Assembly (NCBI GenBank): GCA_038496445.1
Contig: JALMLS010000289.1
Coordinates: 1-64,000, forward strand
From: Trichosphaerium sp. ATCC 40318
Taxonomy: Eukaryota; Discosea; Flabellinia; Trichosidae
Direction of reading: 5' to 3'
Length of the DNA: 64,000 bases
The notes under the pieces were generated by a model, which saw only the letters and a program-made list of their open reading frames with translations, made no database searches and had not been told where the DNA came from. This document shows, one piece after another, positions 55,299 through 64,000 of this stretch. The position numbers and the translations under genes were made by a program. Positions within the stretch are counted from its first letter, which is position 1, and every line of letters begins with the position of its first letter.

Positions 55299-55851
55299 AT
55301 GAGTTTAGAACGTATGAAAGAATTCTTCAATGCTCTCGACTCTGGCAAAGGATACGATGCAATTAAGAAGTACGCTGTTCCAAATGCTACATTTGATAGC
55401 CAAACAAAGCTACTTGCCGACACCAAAACTCTAGAAGCATACGCTGAATGGGCAAAATGTACGACCATTTTTTTGTGTTTGAAATAAAACAAGATTCTCA
55501 ACTTCAAAAAAAAAGTCAAGAATTCCCTTCTATGTTCCTTAAAAAAAAAGCAAAGTAGTTCTCGCTGACGTCTTTACAGTTGGATCTGAGCAAATAATGC
55601 CTGATTGCAGACATGAGCTTCTTTCTATGTCTTGCAATGGTGATATTTACATGGCTTATGCTCGGTTTTATGGTACTCATACAGGTCCTGCTGGACCAGT
55701 GCCACCAACAAACAAAAAGGCAGTATTTGACTATGTGTATGTTATTTACACAAAAGATGATAAGATTACACATCTGACAAAGGTTTGGAATGACCATCAT
55801 ACAGCATTACAGCTGGGATGGGAAAAAGAACCAGAACATCAAAAGAAATAA
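55299..55851 (+). CDS. NTF2/SnoaL-like fold protein
   Basis: Two exons (55299-55458 and from about 55579 to the TAA at 55849-55851) are joined by a GTACGA...AAGTAG intron, about 144 residues. The pattern is that of small NTF2/SnoaL-like proteins: an N-terminal helix 'MKEFFNALDSGKGYDAIKKY', 'NATFDSQT', then long strands 'DIYMAYARFYGTHTGP' and 'FDYVYVIYTKDDKITHLTKV' ending 'WNDHHTALQLGW'. Members are enzymes (ketosteroid-isomerase-like) or ligand carriers. His residues near the end of the last strand may line a pocket. The start is set by the first ATG in frame, and an AATAA-type signal follows the stop. Confidence 0.65.
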
Positions 55852-57421
55852 ATAATTGTTTTTAAAGTTCTTTGCAACTGCTTACCTCTTTCGACTCGCT
55901 TACCTAAATGACTGATCACACAGATAGCTATTACTAACATGTAGATGTGCTGCCAAGTTATATGGTGTTAACAATACTTTGTTCTGCTGCATGCACGACA
56001 TAGTTTTTTACAAGCCTTAACCAACAAAAAAGTGCCCGTGTCCAACAAATCGTTTGGTAATTACAAAAGTACAATTCGCGACCACGTTTTCTTTTGAAGT
56101 TCGGTTCACAAAGACAAATTCATAATATAAAGAGTTAGTGGTACATTTTTCGGGTCTTGATAAAAACAAGCTTGTGTTTACTGTGGCAAGATGATAAGCT
56201 TGTAGTACAACTCTTTTTGTGAAAGAAGAACGGACGTGAACAAATTTACTAAACGGGATGAAACAACCTGATACCAACCGGTTTTTTTTAAACGTCGTTA
56301 CTACACCGAGTTTGTTAACGAATTAACATAACAGAAAACCCGTTAACGACAAAGCGTTCCGAATTCCTCCAATGGAAATTCCTAAGCAGTTTTGGTATTT
56401 TTATTTTATTGGTTAGCATTCAGGGTAATTATAGTGCTTTTCTACGCTGTCATTGTACTGTTTTATTTACAAAAAACTACGTTTAACTTGCAAAACAAAA
56501 CGTTATTCCAATATCGTCTTTAAAGCAAAGAATGATATTCCAAACATCTCTTAAAAGGTAAAACAGTGTATGGTGTAACTAAAACAGCTTTTTACGCTTA
56601 TGCGTTAACGGTTTCGTAATTCGTAACTTCCTATTTGTACCCACTATTAACCTTCATGAATACCCCACGACCTTCCCACTACTCTAATAAACGTAACCAA
56701 CACATCAAAAACGCCTTTCGCGCATTTGTAGACACGTGGTAGCATTGTGCAGTTTTTCCCGAAATAGGTGCCAACGTGCTACATTAATAGCGTAGTGTAG
56801 CGCTTCGCGATCCTACCAGTGTTCATGCTTAGCTATAACAGGCGAACATAGCTAAGCAGTAGAGTTTTCTAGTATTCCAGCACTAGATACTACGACGTAT
56901 GAACGCGTTATGTTGTGCTGGTACATTTAATACGCTTTGACATGCTTGACATGTAAAAAACGGAAACTGGCGTCTGCAAGGCGAGAAAATAAACAAAACC
57001 GCAGGCGTTAATTGTATAGCGTTTGTTGAACTTATATGAATTCTAGATTGATTATAAGCTATGTCAGAGTGATAATAATAGCATGATTGATCTCCTGTAG
57101 CCTTTAAAAAGAAACAGTTGCAATCTTGTAGATCAACGGAGAATAAAACGTACGTAACTACAACAGCGATGGCGTTTCTAGATGGTATAGTTATGTAAAT
57201 CCAAACACGCGTTCTAGTATTGGTTTATTTTCACATTTTATGGCATCATGAGGTGTTTTTTTCTTGAATTCTATGATGCTTGTAATAATGTTTTAAAACC
57301 TTTTATAATAGCACTGCGGACACCGGAGTAGATTCTCCTCAAAAACTACCAGTTTAAGATTCCTTTAAGTTCCATAAAATTATAAATTCTACAGAACAAC
57401 CCACTCTTCTACAAAGCTAAT
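55852..57421. other. Long gene-poor stretch with a hairpin
   Basis: This is the largest gap in the window (about 1.57 kb). Apart from the hairpin at 56826-56858 I see nothing that codes; the ORF at minus 56017-56277 has no recognisable content. One CACGTG lies near 56734. The middle (56700-57000) is less AT-rich than its edges, so a non-coding RNA gene is possible. Confidence 0.4.
56826..56858. repeat. Inverted repeat, 11-bp stem
   Basis: Arms TGCTTAGCTAT (56826-56836) and ATAGCTAAGCA (56848-56858) pair perfectly around an 11-nt loop (AACAGGCGAAC). It lies in a non-coding stretch and has no run of T's after it. Confidence 0.6.
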
Positions 57422-58368
57422 ATGAGCAAAACAAAGACTAAAGTTATAATGTCAACAGCTTGCGTTGATCAATACAAAGCGTGCGTAGTTGCTTTTAGTG
57501 TAAAGAGTTGAAAAACATCTTTGTGGTTTCACTTGTTGAAGTGGGACTGCCTTGGTAGTTCACAACACGCTTTCCGTGTATTCAAAGAGCTAACTGGAAT
57601 TTAGAATCGTTGGAGAACATGAACAAGAACGTTGTTTCCTTATCTACAAGATAGAAAAGAGAGACGGAAAGAACGCTGTGACCTTAGAGCGTTTGATTCT
57701 ATCAAAGGATGAACAACAACATATTTTTGCCCAACTACCTCAAACGAACCACGTATTGTTATTGTGAACTATGGAACGGATAAAAAGAAGCTACCTGCAC
57801 TTATCTTTTGGTACGCTCATTGTTTTGTTTTAAAAACACTCTCTCACTCCAAACCAACCGCTTGACTTTTGTTTTCTCTATAAAAAGAGCGCTCTCTCTT
57901 TCTGCGTGAAGTTTATTGTTTTCTAAAAAGTATCGGCATTTTTTTTCGGCACAAATAGCTGTATTTCTATTATAAAACAACAAGGAATTCAGACAAGTGT
58001 TCCTAAACCACTAGCAAATTTTTCCAAAATGGTTTCTGTCTTATTTTGTGAATTGGGTCTTTTTTTGCTTATTTGTCATCTCAAGGTGCCCAGCAAGCTC
58101 TATAGATAAGAAAAAAGAACTATATAGCGGAATCAGGTCTGTTATGGCAGAATCACTTGACGTACGATCTAAAAACCTCAAAACAGTTTTTTTATTTTAA
58201 ATGAAACAATCTTTGTTAAACGTTTACTCATTGACTACTCAGGCGTCAATATCTTTTGAAGCATTTACAAAACATCCTGATGCACATAAAAAACACGACC
58301 GATTTGAAGAATACTTGAACTCTATGCCTTTAGACTGCGAAGTAGAACCATATCCTTTCTCAAAGTGA
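57422..58368 (+). CDS. ADF-homology (cofilin/twinfilin-type) actin-binding protein
   Basis: Exon 1 is 57422-57480 ('MSKTKTKVIMSTACVDQYKA') and joins 57605 ('IVGEHEQERCFLIYKIEKRD'). Later exons read 'PRIVIVNYGTDKKKLPALIF', 'WCPASSIDKKKELYSGIRSV' and 'MAESLDASISFEAF', ending at TGA 58366-58368. This is the order of an ADF-homology domain: 'I.W.P..A....K..YS', with the actin-binding long helix after it. Cofilins sever and depolymerise actin filaments; twinfilins and coactosins are relatives. The copy here is about 150-170 residues, the normal single-domain length. A frame change near 57740 breaks the ORF ('IFAQLPQT' to 'NEPRIVI'), so there may be a sequence error, an intron I cannot see, or a damaged gene. 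Confidence 0.6.
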
Positions 58369-58672
58369 GTAGAAAGAGATAAGCTCCCAATCAAGAGCTC
58401 ACCACTCAAATGAGAAAAAGCCCGCTAGATGGCTTTCATCATTTGGTCCTTTAGAACCTCTCTGCCTTGCTCATCAAGGTTTTTTCATTTAAGAGAGACA
58501 TACTAGTAGTAATCGATTGTAAATTAGCAAAATGTACATAAAGCTGTCACATATTCCCTCAAATACCTGCCAACGTTGAGCTGTAGCGGATGAATTAATG
58601 TTTGGGTATTCTACTATGACTTCTACCGGAATTAGTTAGACCGGAGAGGTCTTTATTGTCGACAACGAGCGA

Positions 58673-59935
58673 TGGATGAGTACTTGAATGGTGAATTCAC
58701 GTTTTCAATACAGTTGACTCCTGTACTGCGACATTGCGTCATTTTTTCGTTAATAAGTATAAAAGAAGTAAGTGGTTGTCACAAGTGACTAAATGTGTTT
58801 GGTACGATGGTAGTTCACGTTTGCGAAACACGAGACTATTGAAGAAAAATAGCAAAAAAGCGTACACTGTTGTTTTTTCCAATAGTTGCAGCATCTTGGT
58901 TGGCTATCATTGGGCGTGCGGCACTATCAATTGGCGTAATATAATGTCACAAATATACCATATTTATGTTTCTGGGTTGTATACTATCAAAACAATTGGC
59001 GACTCATTCGTTAAAACACCTCTAGATGATCCAGACAGCACTTTTCGACTTGATGTAGGAGGTAGGTCGTTTTACTGCCTTCAATAACTACAGAAAGATC
59101 GCTTGTAGAGCCATAATACTCTCATTGCGTATCATTTGCTATAATAAGATAGTAATTGTTATTTACTCTGATGATTGGATAGGAACGCGGTATAACCTAG
59201 AAGCTAACCCATCAACGTCTTCTAAACGTGCAATAACTATGCAAGTATTTCAAAATGTGTTTTGGCCGAAACGATCTGCAGGCATACTAGTTATAAACTC
59301 TAACGCACGTACACCTTTCTTTACGTAAAAAAAACACAGATACCACATTCCTTTACTAGCAAACAAAAACATCTCAAAACAAACGCTAACGCTGTCCTAG
59401 GGTAATGACTTCACTTTAACACTATCTAAAGCGATACACAAGTTTTCGTCAAAATTGAACACATATGCGCTTTCTAAATCTAAAAAGAATACCACAATAA
59501 ACCTAGACATAAGCTTTGAGAAGATTGGAGGTCTTACGCTACGAAGACGTAAAAAATCGGATTCGCCAAAACATACGAGAAAACACTCAGATTCACCAAA
59601 ACACACAAGAAAACGATCAGAGTCAGCTAGACATACACGTACAAAGTCACTATTACGTTCTCCAAGGCATAGAAAGAAAAAAAGGGCAGAATCAGCCTCT
59701 CCTAGAGCTCGTAGAGCTACTATATCTCGTTCGAGTTCAGATAGAAGTACTGATCCTGAATTACAGAACTTTTGGTCTTATCTCGATGTACTCGTTGATG
59801 AAGATCATAAAAAGAGACAACGGATACCAGAGCAAGCAGAGGCACCTGTTATATTACCTACCTTGATGGATTTTATAGCTGCTTCAAAGTCACCTAGAGA
59901 GAAAAAGAATAGGTCGTTGACTGATACACTTTAGT
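58673..59935 (+). CDS. Unidentified protein with a Ser/Arg/Lys-rich C-terminus
   Basis: The ATG at 58673 opens 'MDEYLNGEFTFSIQLTPVL'. Exon-like frames follow at about 58890-59055 ('FVKTPLDDPDSTFRLDVGG'), 59175-59325 ('IGTRYNLEANPSTSSKRAIT', 'NVFWPKRSAGILVINSNART') and 59404-59935. The last exon begins 'FTLTLSKAI' and ends with basic repeats of the form 'SDSPKHTRKH' and 'RSESARHTRTKS', then 'RRATISRSSSDRSTD', finishing 'SKSPREKKNRSLTDTL'. RS-like repeats of this sort mark phosphorylated nuclear or cytoskeletal proteins. Intron boundaries in the first half are not solved, so the model is approximate. The stop is firm. Confidence 0.45.
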
Positions 59936-60474
59936 TTTTGCTCTTCAACGCTGTAAAAAAAAAACTATCAGCTCACCATGTATTATAATAATAAAGTCGA
60001 ATTCGATTTTTCCCGAACTTGAAGCAAGGTATGTAGTCCCTATTTGCTTGAACTGAAGTACTTATGCCACGGTACCGTCTGAGGCCCATTAATTATGAGA
60101 AGGATGCTTCCTGGATTTATCAACGCCCTCTTCTTTGTGTATTGTTTTTTACAATAAAAGCGTCATATGCTGGAGTTACTACTTTGGGATTGGATTTTAT
60201 TTTCTTGAACTACAACGCTCTACTTCTTTAAGTTCACCATGTCATATTATTCCCGCAGGATGTACGCTATCACATCAGCCTCAATCACTTCTACACACGG
60301 TTATATAAAATAAACCCGAAAGATCTTTTCACTTGAATTTTACGTCTTCACAACATCATCATTGGGCGGATAGTAACTATCCCATGATCAAGGCTAATCT
60401 TTGGAATTAATGTGATTTTATTTTTATCCTCAGACTTGAATGTTCAACAATCGTTTCATTTCATTTGTACAAAC
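59936..60474. other. Intergenic region, convergent 3' ends
   Basis: About 540 bp lie between the stops of two convergent genes. AATAAA-type strings occur on both sides. The minus-strand tract near 60500-60610 with TTTTTATCC repeats belongs to the Lys-rich coding end of the next gene, not to a simple repeat. Confidence 0.4.
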
Positions 60475-62117
60475 TCATTTTTTGTCCTTACTTTTTTTAT
60501 CTTTTTTATGTTTCTTTCTCTTGTGCTTACGCTCTTCTTTACCACTACTAGAATCTCGTCTTTTACGTTTTTTATCCTTTTTATGTTTTTTATGTTTTTT
60601 ATCCTTTTTATCCTTTCCTTTCTTGCCATTTGAGGATACAACATCCTCATCATCACCGCCATCATCATCATTACTATCACCACTATTTTTATCTAATTCT
60701 TTCGAAACACTACCGAGTTTGGTAGACTTTTGTTTTTCTTCAACTTTTTCGTCCTTTTCGGACCCACTATCATTTTGAGACTCTTCATCTTCATTCTTTT
60801 CAACACTGTCTCCTTTATCTTCCTCTACAGAAGGCGTAGAAGCATTGTCTCCTTTATCATCTTCAAGAACTTTCGAATTATTTTTTTCATCGACGACAGC
60901 GATGGTATCAAATGTGGGTATGACTATGTGACTGTATTTATCTTCTCGTACTGTATTAAACTTGAAACCAGCAACTTTTTTTCTCTTGAAAAAAAAGTTA
61001 CCAGACATCATTTTCTTCAGTTGTATTGGATCAAATGATGCTCCTACAACCTCTTCTGGCTTCTCGTCAACAACATCAAAGTGATCTATCTCTGGTTTTG
61101 GCGTTTTAACGACTTTTGAGAAGACATTCTTAATAAACTTTTCTGAGTATCTAAGAGGAACTTGAAGCTCGTTGTCTTTTGATACTACATCATTAACACC
61201 CGATTCAAGTCGCTCATATATTGCGCTACTACTATTTACAGTACCAGGGATAGCGTTTCTATACATAAAGAAGTCAGGAAAGTCCCAGTCACGGAAGAAA
61301 TAGAAAGAGTCTCAAATTTTGTGTAAACAAAGATGTGCATACCGTAGCCATACACGAGCATCCATAGCACTTCTAACTAAGCATTTGAACCATACAAAAG
61401 ATTCTCCGTATGGTTTATCATCAAGGCAAGGATTTCGTTCATTCAGAGTCTTGAAAACAAACGTTAACAGGTAGAAAGTAAGCAAAAAAAAAAAAAGGGG
61501 GAACAAACAGAATGTTCAACAATGTGCGAAAGCCATTTTTTTGTGACATGTGATACGTTACAGAAATAAATCACGGGGTATTCGAAAACATAGAATTAGG
61601 CTACACTTTCGACGTGTTATGGAACAAAACAAAGTTAAAGAACGAAGCCATGAAGCAAATGAATGTAGGTTTTTTCTGGTTTTTGATTTTTTTTGACGTA
61701 CTTGAAGAAGTTTTAGATATCTTCCTTGTATTAATCTCCGCGGTTTTAATTCATTGCTCACGCGAGAGAAATTAGACTGTTTATGAGATGCATAAGTTAC
61801 TTGAAGACAAGGGTCATCTGTTATACGAGCATTACTCGTACACAAAGCACCACATGCTGTCCAAACAGCCTATAAAAATATTTGTTAGAAATAACAATGT
61901 GAAAAAAAAAACTACTTCAAGAAGTTCTTCTCTTCAAGTTAGAATATCTTCGGAGTCTCAAAAGAAAAAAAAGTATTTTCGATTTTTTTATCAAAAGTCA
62001 GTTTCGTTTGTTGTATGCTTGTGTACCTTTTTCTTGACTTCAATACGACTTTTGCCCTGGGTTGAAGATATTTCTGCTCCGTTTGCAGATACAACACATT
62101 TCCATCGCTTTATCAAG
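60475..62117 (-). CDS. Unidentified gene ending in a Lys-rich tail (5' end open)
   Basis: Five exons in order on the minus strand: 'LIKRWKCVVSANGAEISSTQ' (62117-62030), 'AVWTACGALCTSNARITDDP' with 'VSNELKPRRLIQGRYLKLLQ' (61870-61700), 'TLNERNPCLDDKPYGESFVW' with 'FKCLVRSAMDARVWLR' (61455-61340), and a long last exon 'NAIPGTVNSSSAIYERLESG' that ends in acidic stretches and a Lys/His-rich tail ('KKHKKHKKDKKRKRRDS') at 60475. Introns are clear, including TATAG acceptors. The folded part has many Cys and Trp residues, and the tail is typical of nucleolar proteins. The 5' end may reach to about 62300. I do not recognise the family. Confidence 0.45.
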
Positions 62118-62415
62118 GTATAAGAACAATTGCAAGTCGAAACAAAAACGAATAGAAACTTTGTAAAATCAAAAACTTCAATGACCCTAACTAAGGCACT
62201 CTATACGCACACCGTCACTCCCTGTGCATTTCAATTTCGGTTCACTACAATCTAAAACCTTTGTGCAATAATCGTTCAAGAAGGTAGTAGCATCACTAGA
62301 CAGTGTTTAGCCCAAGGTTGTAAAGAAAGTCCTGTTGAATGCATTTCTTCAAAAAACAAAACAATTCTCAGTTGAGTGCTACCCAACCGCTTATCCTTTT
62401 TGATGGTTTGATGGC

Positions 62416-63077
62416 TTACCTGCTGTCACAAGATAATATAGATGATATCAACACGAATCTATGAGGTATATCACGCCCAGCAGCGCGTAACAGAGATATC
62501 GCCTTATCAGTCATTCTGTCAAAAATGTCATAATCTTCCCACCCTTTTCTGTGTTTTTCTTGCTTTGCGGCCAATACTTCTCGCTTTTGACGTTCTTCTA
62601 CTTCGCTTGGATCCTCTTTCTTGGGTGCTATGCTTCCCAGACTCTTTACTGTCGTTTTTCTTCTTTTGAAAGGTCGTTTCACTGTTTTTGTTGGTTGTGA
62701 CGCTGTTTCCGTGGTCGAGAACAGTGAGCTTGCCCAATCTTCGCTACAAAGTGGTGTCAAAGACAAAAGTAAAAGAAAACGCTGTAAAACGCCACGAATA
62801 TGAAAGTTAACGCGTAGGTTTGCATTGTTTTCGCGTTTCTTAAATTTGGTTATGTTATTTTGAATTAAAACGCGCAACGTACATCTTATCGTCTGTAAAA
62901 TTAGTATCGCGAGCTAATGCTTCCTCTGCACGTCTTTTCTTCCATCTAACTATTTAATTTCCATGCAATACGTTGTATAACGTACTTTCCCACGCCTTTC
63001 TGGTTTGCTAGAGTATAATGCTTTTTCTTGGCTGCTTCCCTTTGTCTAACACTATCTTTCCAGTGTTTACCCTGCAT
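62416..63077 (-). CDS. Basic helical protein, function unknown
   Basis: The ATG at 63077 opens 'MQGKHWKDSVRQREAAKKKH'. An intron (acceptor ATAGTTAG) joins 'WKKRRAEEALARDTNFTDDK' and a further intron leads to 'SEDWASSLFSTTETASQPTK', 'RPFKRRKTTVKSLGSIAP', 'EVEERQKREVLAAKQEKHRK' and 'DYDIFDRMTDKAISLLRAAG', ending at TAA 62416. The stop sits in a perfect GTAAGC donor, so the gene may splice on to a further exon near 62340-62276 ('LSLQPWAKHCLVMLLPS'). Charged helices and basic clusters suggest a nuclear or ribosome-related role. The family is not recognised. Confidence 0.5.
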
Positions 63078-63414
63078 TATAGGTCTACAATTTGAACAGC
63101 AACGACAACCACAACGAACTTAATCGTGGGCACCTTTTTTGCTCCTAAGCCGCGAATTACTCGGTCAACAAACTTCGGACTTGCCCTTTTTCTCCGAGAT
63201 ACAAAGCCATTTCGTTTGTGCACTTTGTTATTGTCCTTTGAGTGATTCGTAATTGCTTCTTGTTTAGAAAGCATGTCACAAAGAGAAAATGATACCGCGA
63301 TTAAATTATTAGCATGTTTAATGAATCTCTGCAAAACTACAAACAACCCTTTTGTAACACACATTTCGAATGTTCTTTTTTTTAAATACCACAGAGTACA
63401 CCTAACCAGCGGAG
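63078..63414. other. Divergent intergenic region
   Basis: About 340 bp lie between the divergent basic-protein gene and the secreted-protein gene and probably carry both promoters. A minus-strand ORF across it ('MLSKQEAITNHSKDNNKVHK', rich in basic residues) ends exactly at the ATG of the next gene. It could be a short leader or chance, and I do not call it. Confidence 0.35.
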
Positions 63415-64000
63415 ATGAAACTACTACTGCTGTTATTCCTGGCTTTATTTGTTACAACGACGAAGAGTCAAAGTGTCATTGACAGTTTGGCTGTATTTCA
63501 GCCTGTTATACGCGCTGAAGGTACACTAGCTGGTACCACCATAGAAAATCAGAGTCCAGCGCCTGTACCGGATCCTTCATACTTGGGAAGTCGTCTTCTC
63601 TACGCGCGAGCAGATAATGCCAACCAAGGAGACGAAGTAGCTACCAGAGCACCAACAGGTGGCTTACAATGTAACGTTGGGTCTGGATCTAGTGGTATTT
63701 GCGAATGGCGTTATAGCTCTATTGCTAATGTAGACTTACTCGCAAATGGCTGTGGTACGCTTACTTTGTATTTGCGTAAAGGTCTAAGCGCTATTCAATA
63801 TTTATTTCACTTTAAACAACAAAATTCAAGTTTGTTTGCTTATAATTAATATCTACAGCCTATTTGTTTTTAATTTAAAACGCTTTCACACGTCTACCGC
63901 GAGAAACATATCGTATGCTAATCTTTTTTTTTTTTCTCTAAACAGGTTGCTTCGCACTGACAGAAGATGGTCCTGATCAAATTCATAGACTACAAGTCAC
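63415..64000 (+). CDS. 5' end of a secreted protein gene
   Basis: The ATG at 63415 opens a strong signal peptide (MKLLLLLFLALFVTTTKS). Exon 1 ends at 63775 in a GTAAAG donor and exon 2 begins at 63946 (CTAAACAG acceptor) and runs off the window ('CFALTEDGPDQIHRLQV'). The mature protein has 'SLAVFQPVIRAEGTLAGTT', a Gly/Ser-rich middle and 'CNVGSGSSGICEWRYSSI', 'NGCGTLTLYLRC'. Cysteines are spaced for disulphides. No domain is certain. It is probably an extracellular or cell-surface protein like the one at 1539-4883. Confidence 0.6.

Noticed and set aside
60475-60610. Simple T-rich repeat or CRISPR-like array
   Set aside because: The TTTTTATCC-type repetition is the reverse complement of a Lys/His-rich coding tail; no spacers or repeat units of constant length exist.

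Overview
This window is eukaryotic nuclear DNA. It is AT-rich, and almost every gene is split by short GT-AG introns, often 40 to 80 nt and often with GTACG donors and TAG acceptors. Genes are packed 50 to 500 bp apart on both strands, with standard stop codons. The gene content points to a free-living unikont protist, most likely an amoebozoan: a Frizzled-type receptor, a RasGEF, a Roco (Roc-COR) protein, a STAT-like SH2 domain, F-box/MORN proteins and an ADF-homology protein. This lineage call is inference; no rRNA or other clean marker is present. Exon boundaries below were read by eye from frame continuity and splice consensus, so single boundaries may be off.

Layout. 0-5 kb: the 3' end of an unknown gene, then a secreted or membrane gene joining a Reeler domain to an LPMO-like domain. 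5-8 kb (minus): LRR-like ORFs, an SH2 exon and a zinc-motif protein that may be one STAT-like locus. 8.2-13.4 kb (minus): one giant gene reading F-box, MORN repeats, Roc GTPase, COR, PARP-type ADP-ribosyltransferase and a degenerate receiver domain; this is the most unusual object in the window. 13.7-19.5 kb: a membrane-anchored TPR protein, a basic nuclear protein, a prolyl 4-hydroxylase and a small secreted protein. 19.5-33.4 kb is an accessory-looking stretch: two more MORN-like genes, a USP fragment without its catalytic Cys box, an ankyrin protein, a disordered protein, a DWY-repeat protein, a pseudo-helicase derived from eIF4A, and an inverted 350-bp duplication that carries a tRNA gene.

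33.8-49.9 kb: a large RasGEF, a type I membrane protein with an unrecognised extracellular region, an unidentified nuclear-looking protein, a Frizzled receptor, a GST and a PLP-dependent serine/threonine dehydratase or racemase. 50-64 kb: a Ser-Pro-Arg-rich protein, a SANT/Myb protein, an SRR1-like protein, an NTF2-like protein, an ADF-homology protein, three basic proteins of unknown role and the start of a secreted protein.

The palindrome CACGTG occurs far more often than base composition predicts in the first 50 kb and is nearly absent after that. No CRISPR array, intact transposon, rRNA or prokaryotic operon signal was seen.
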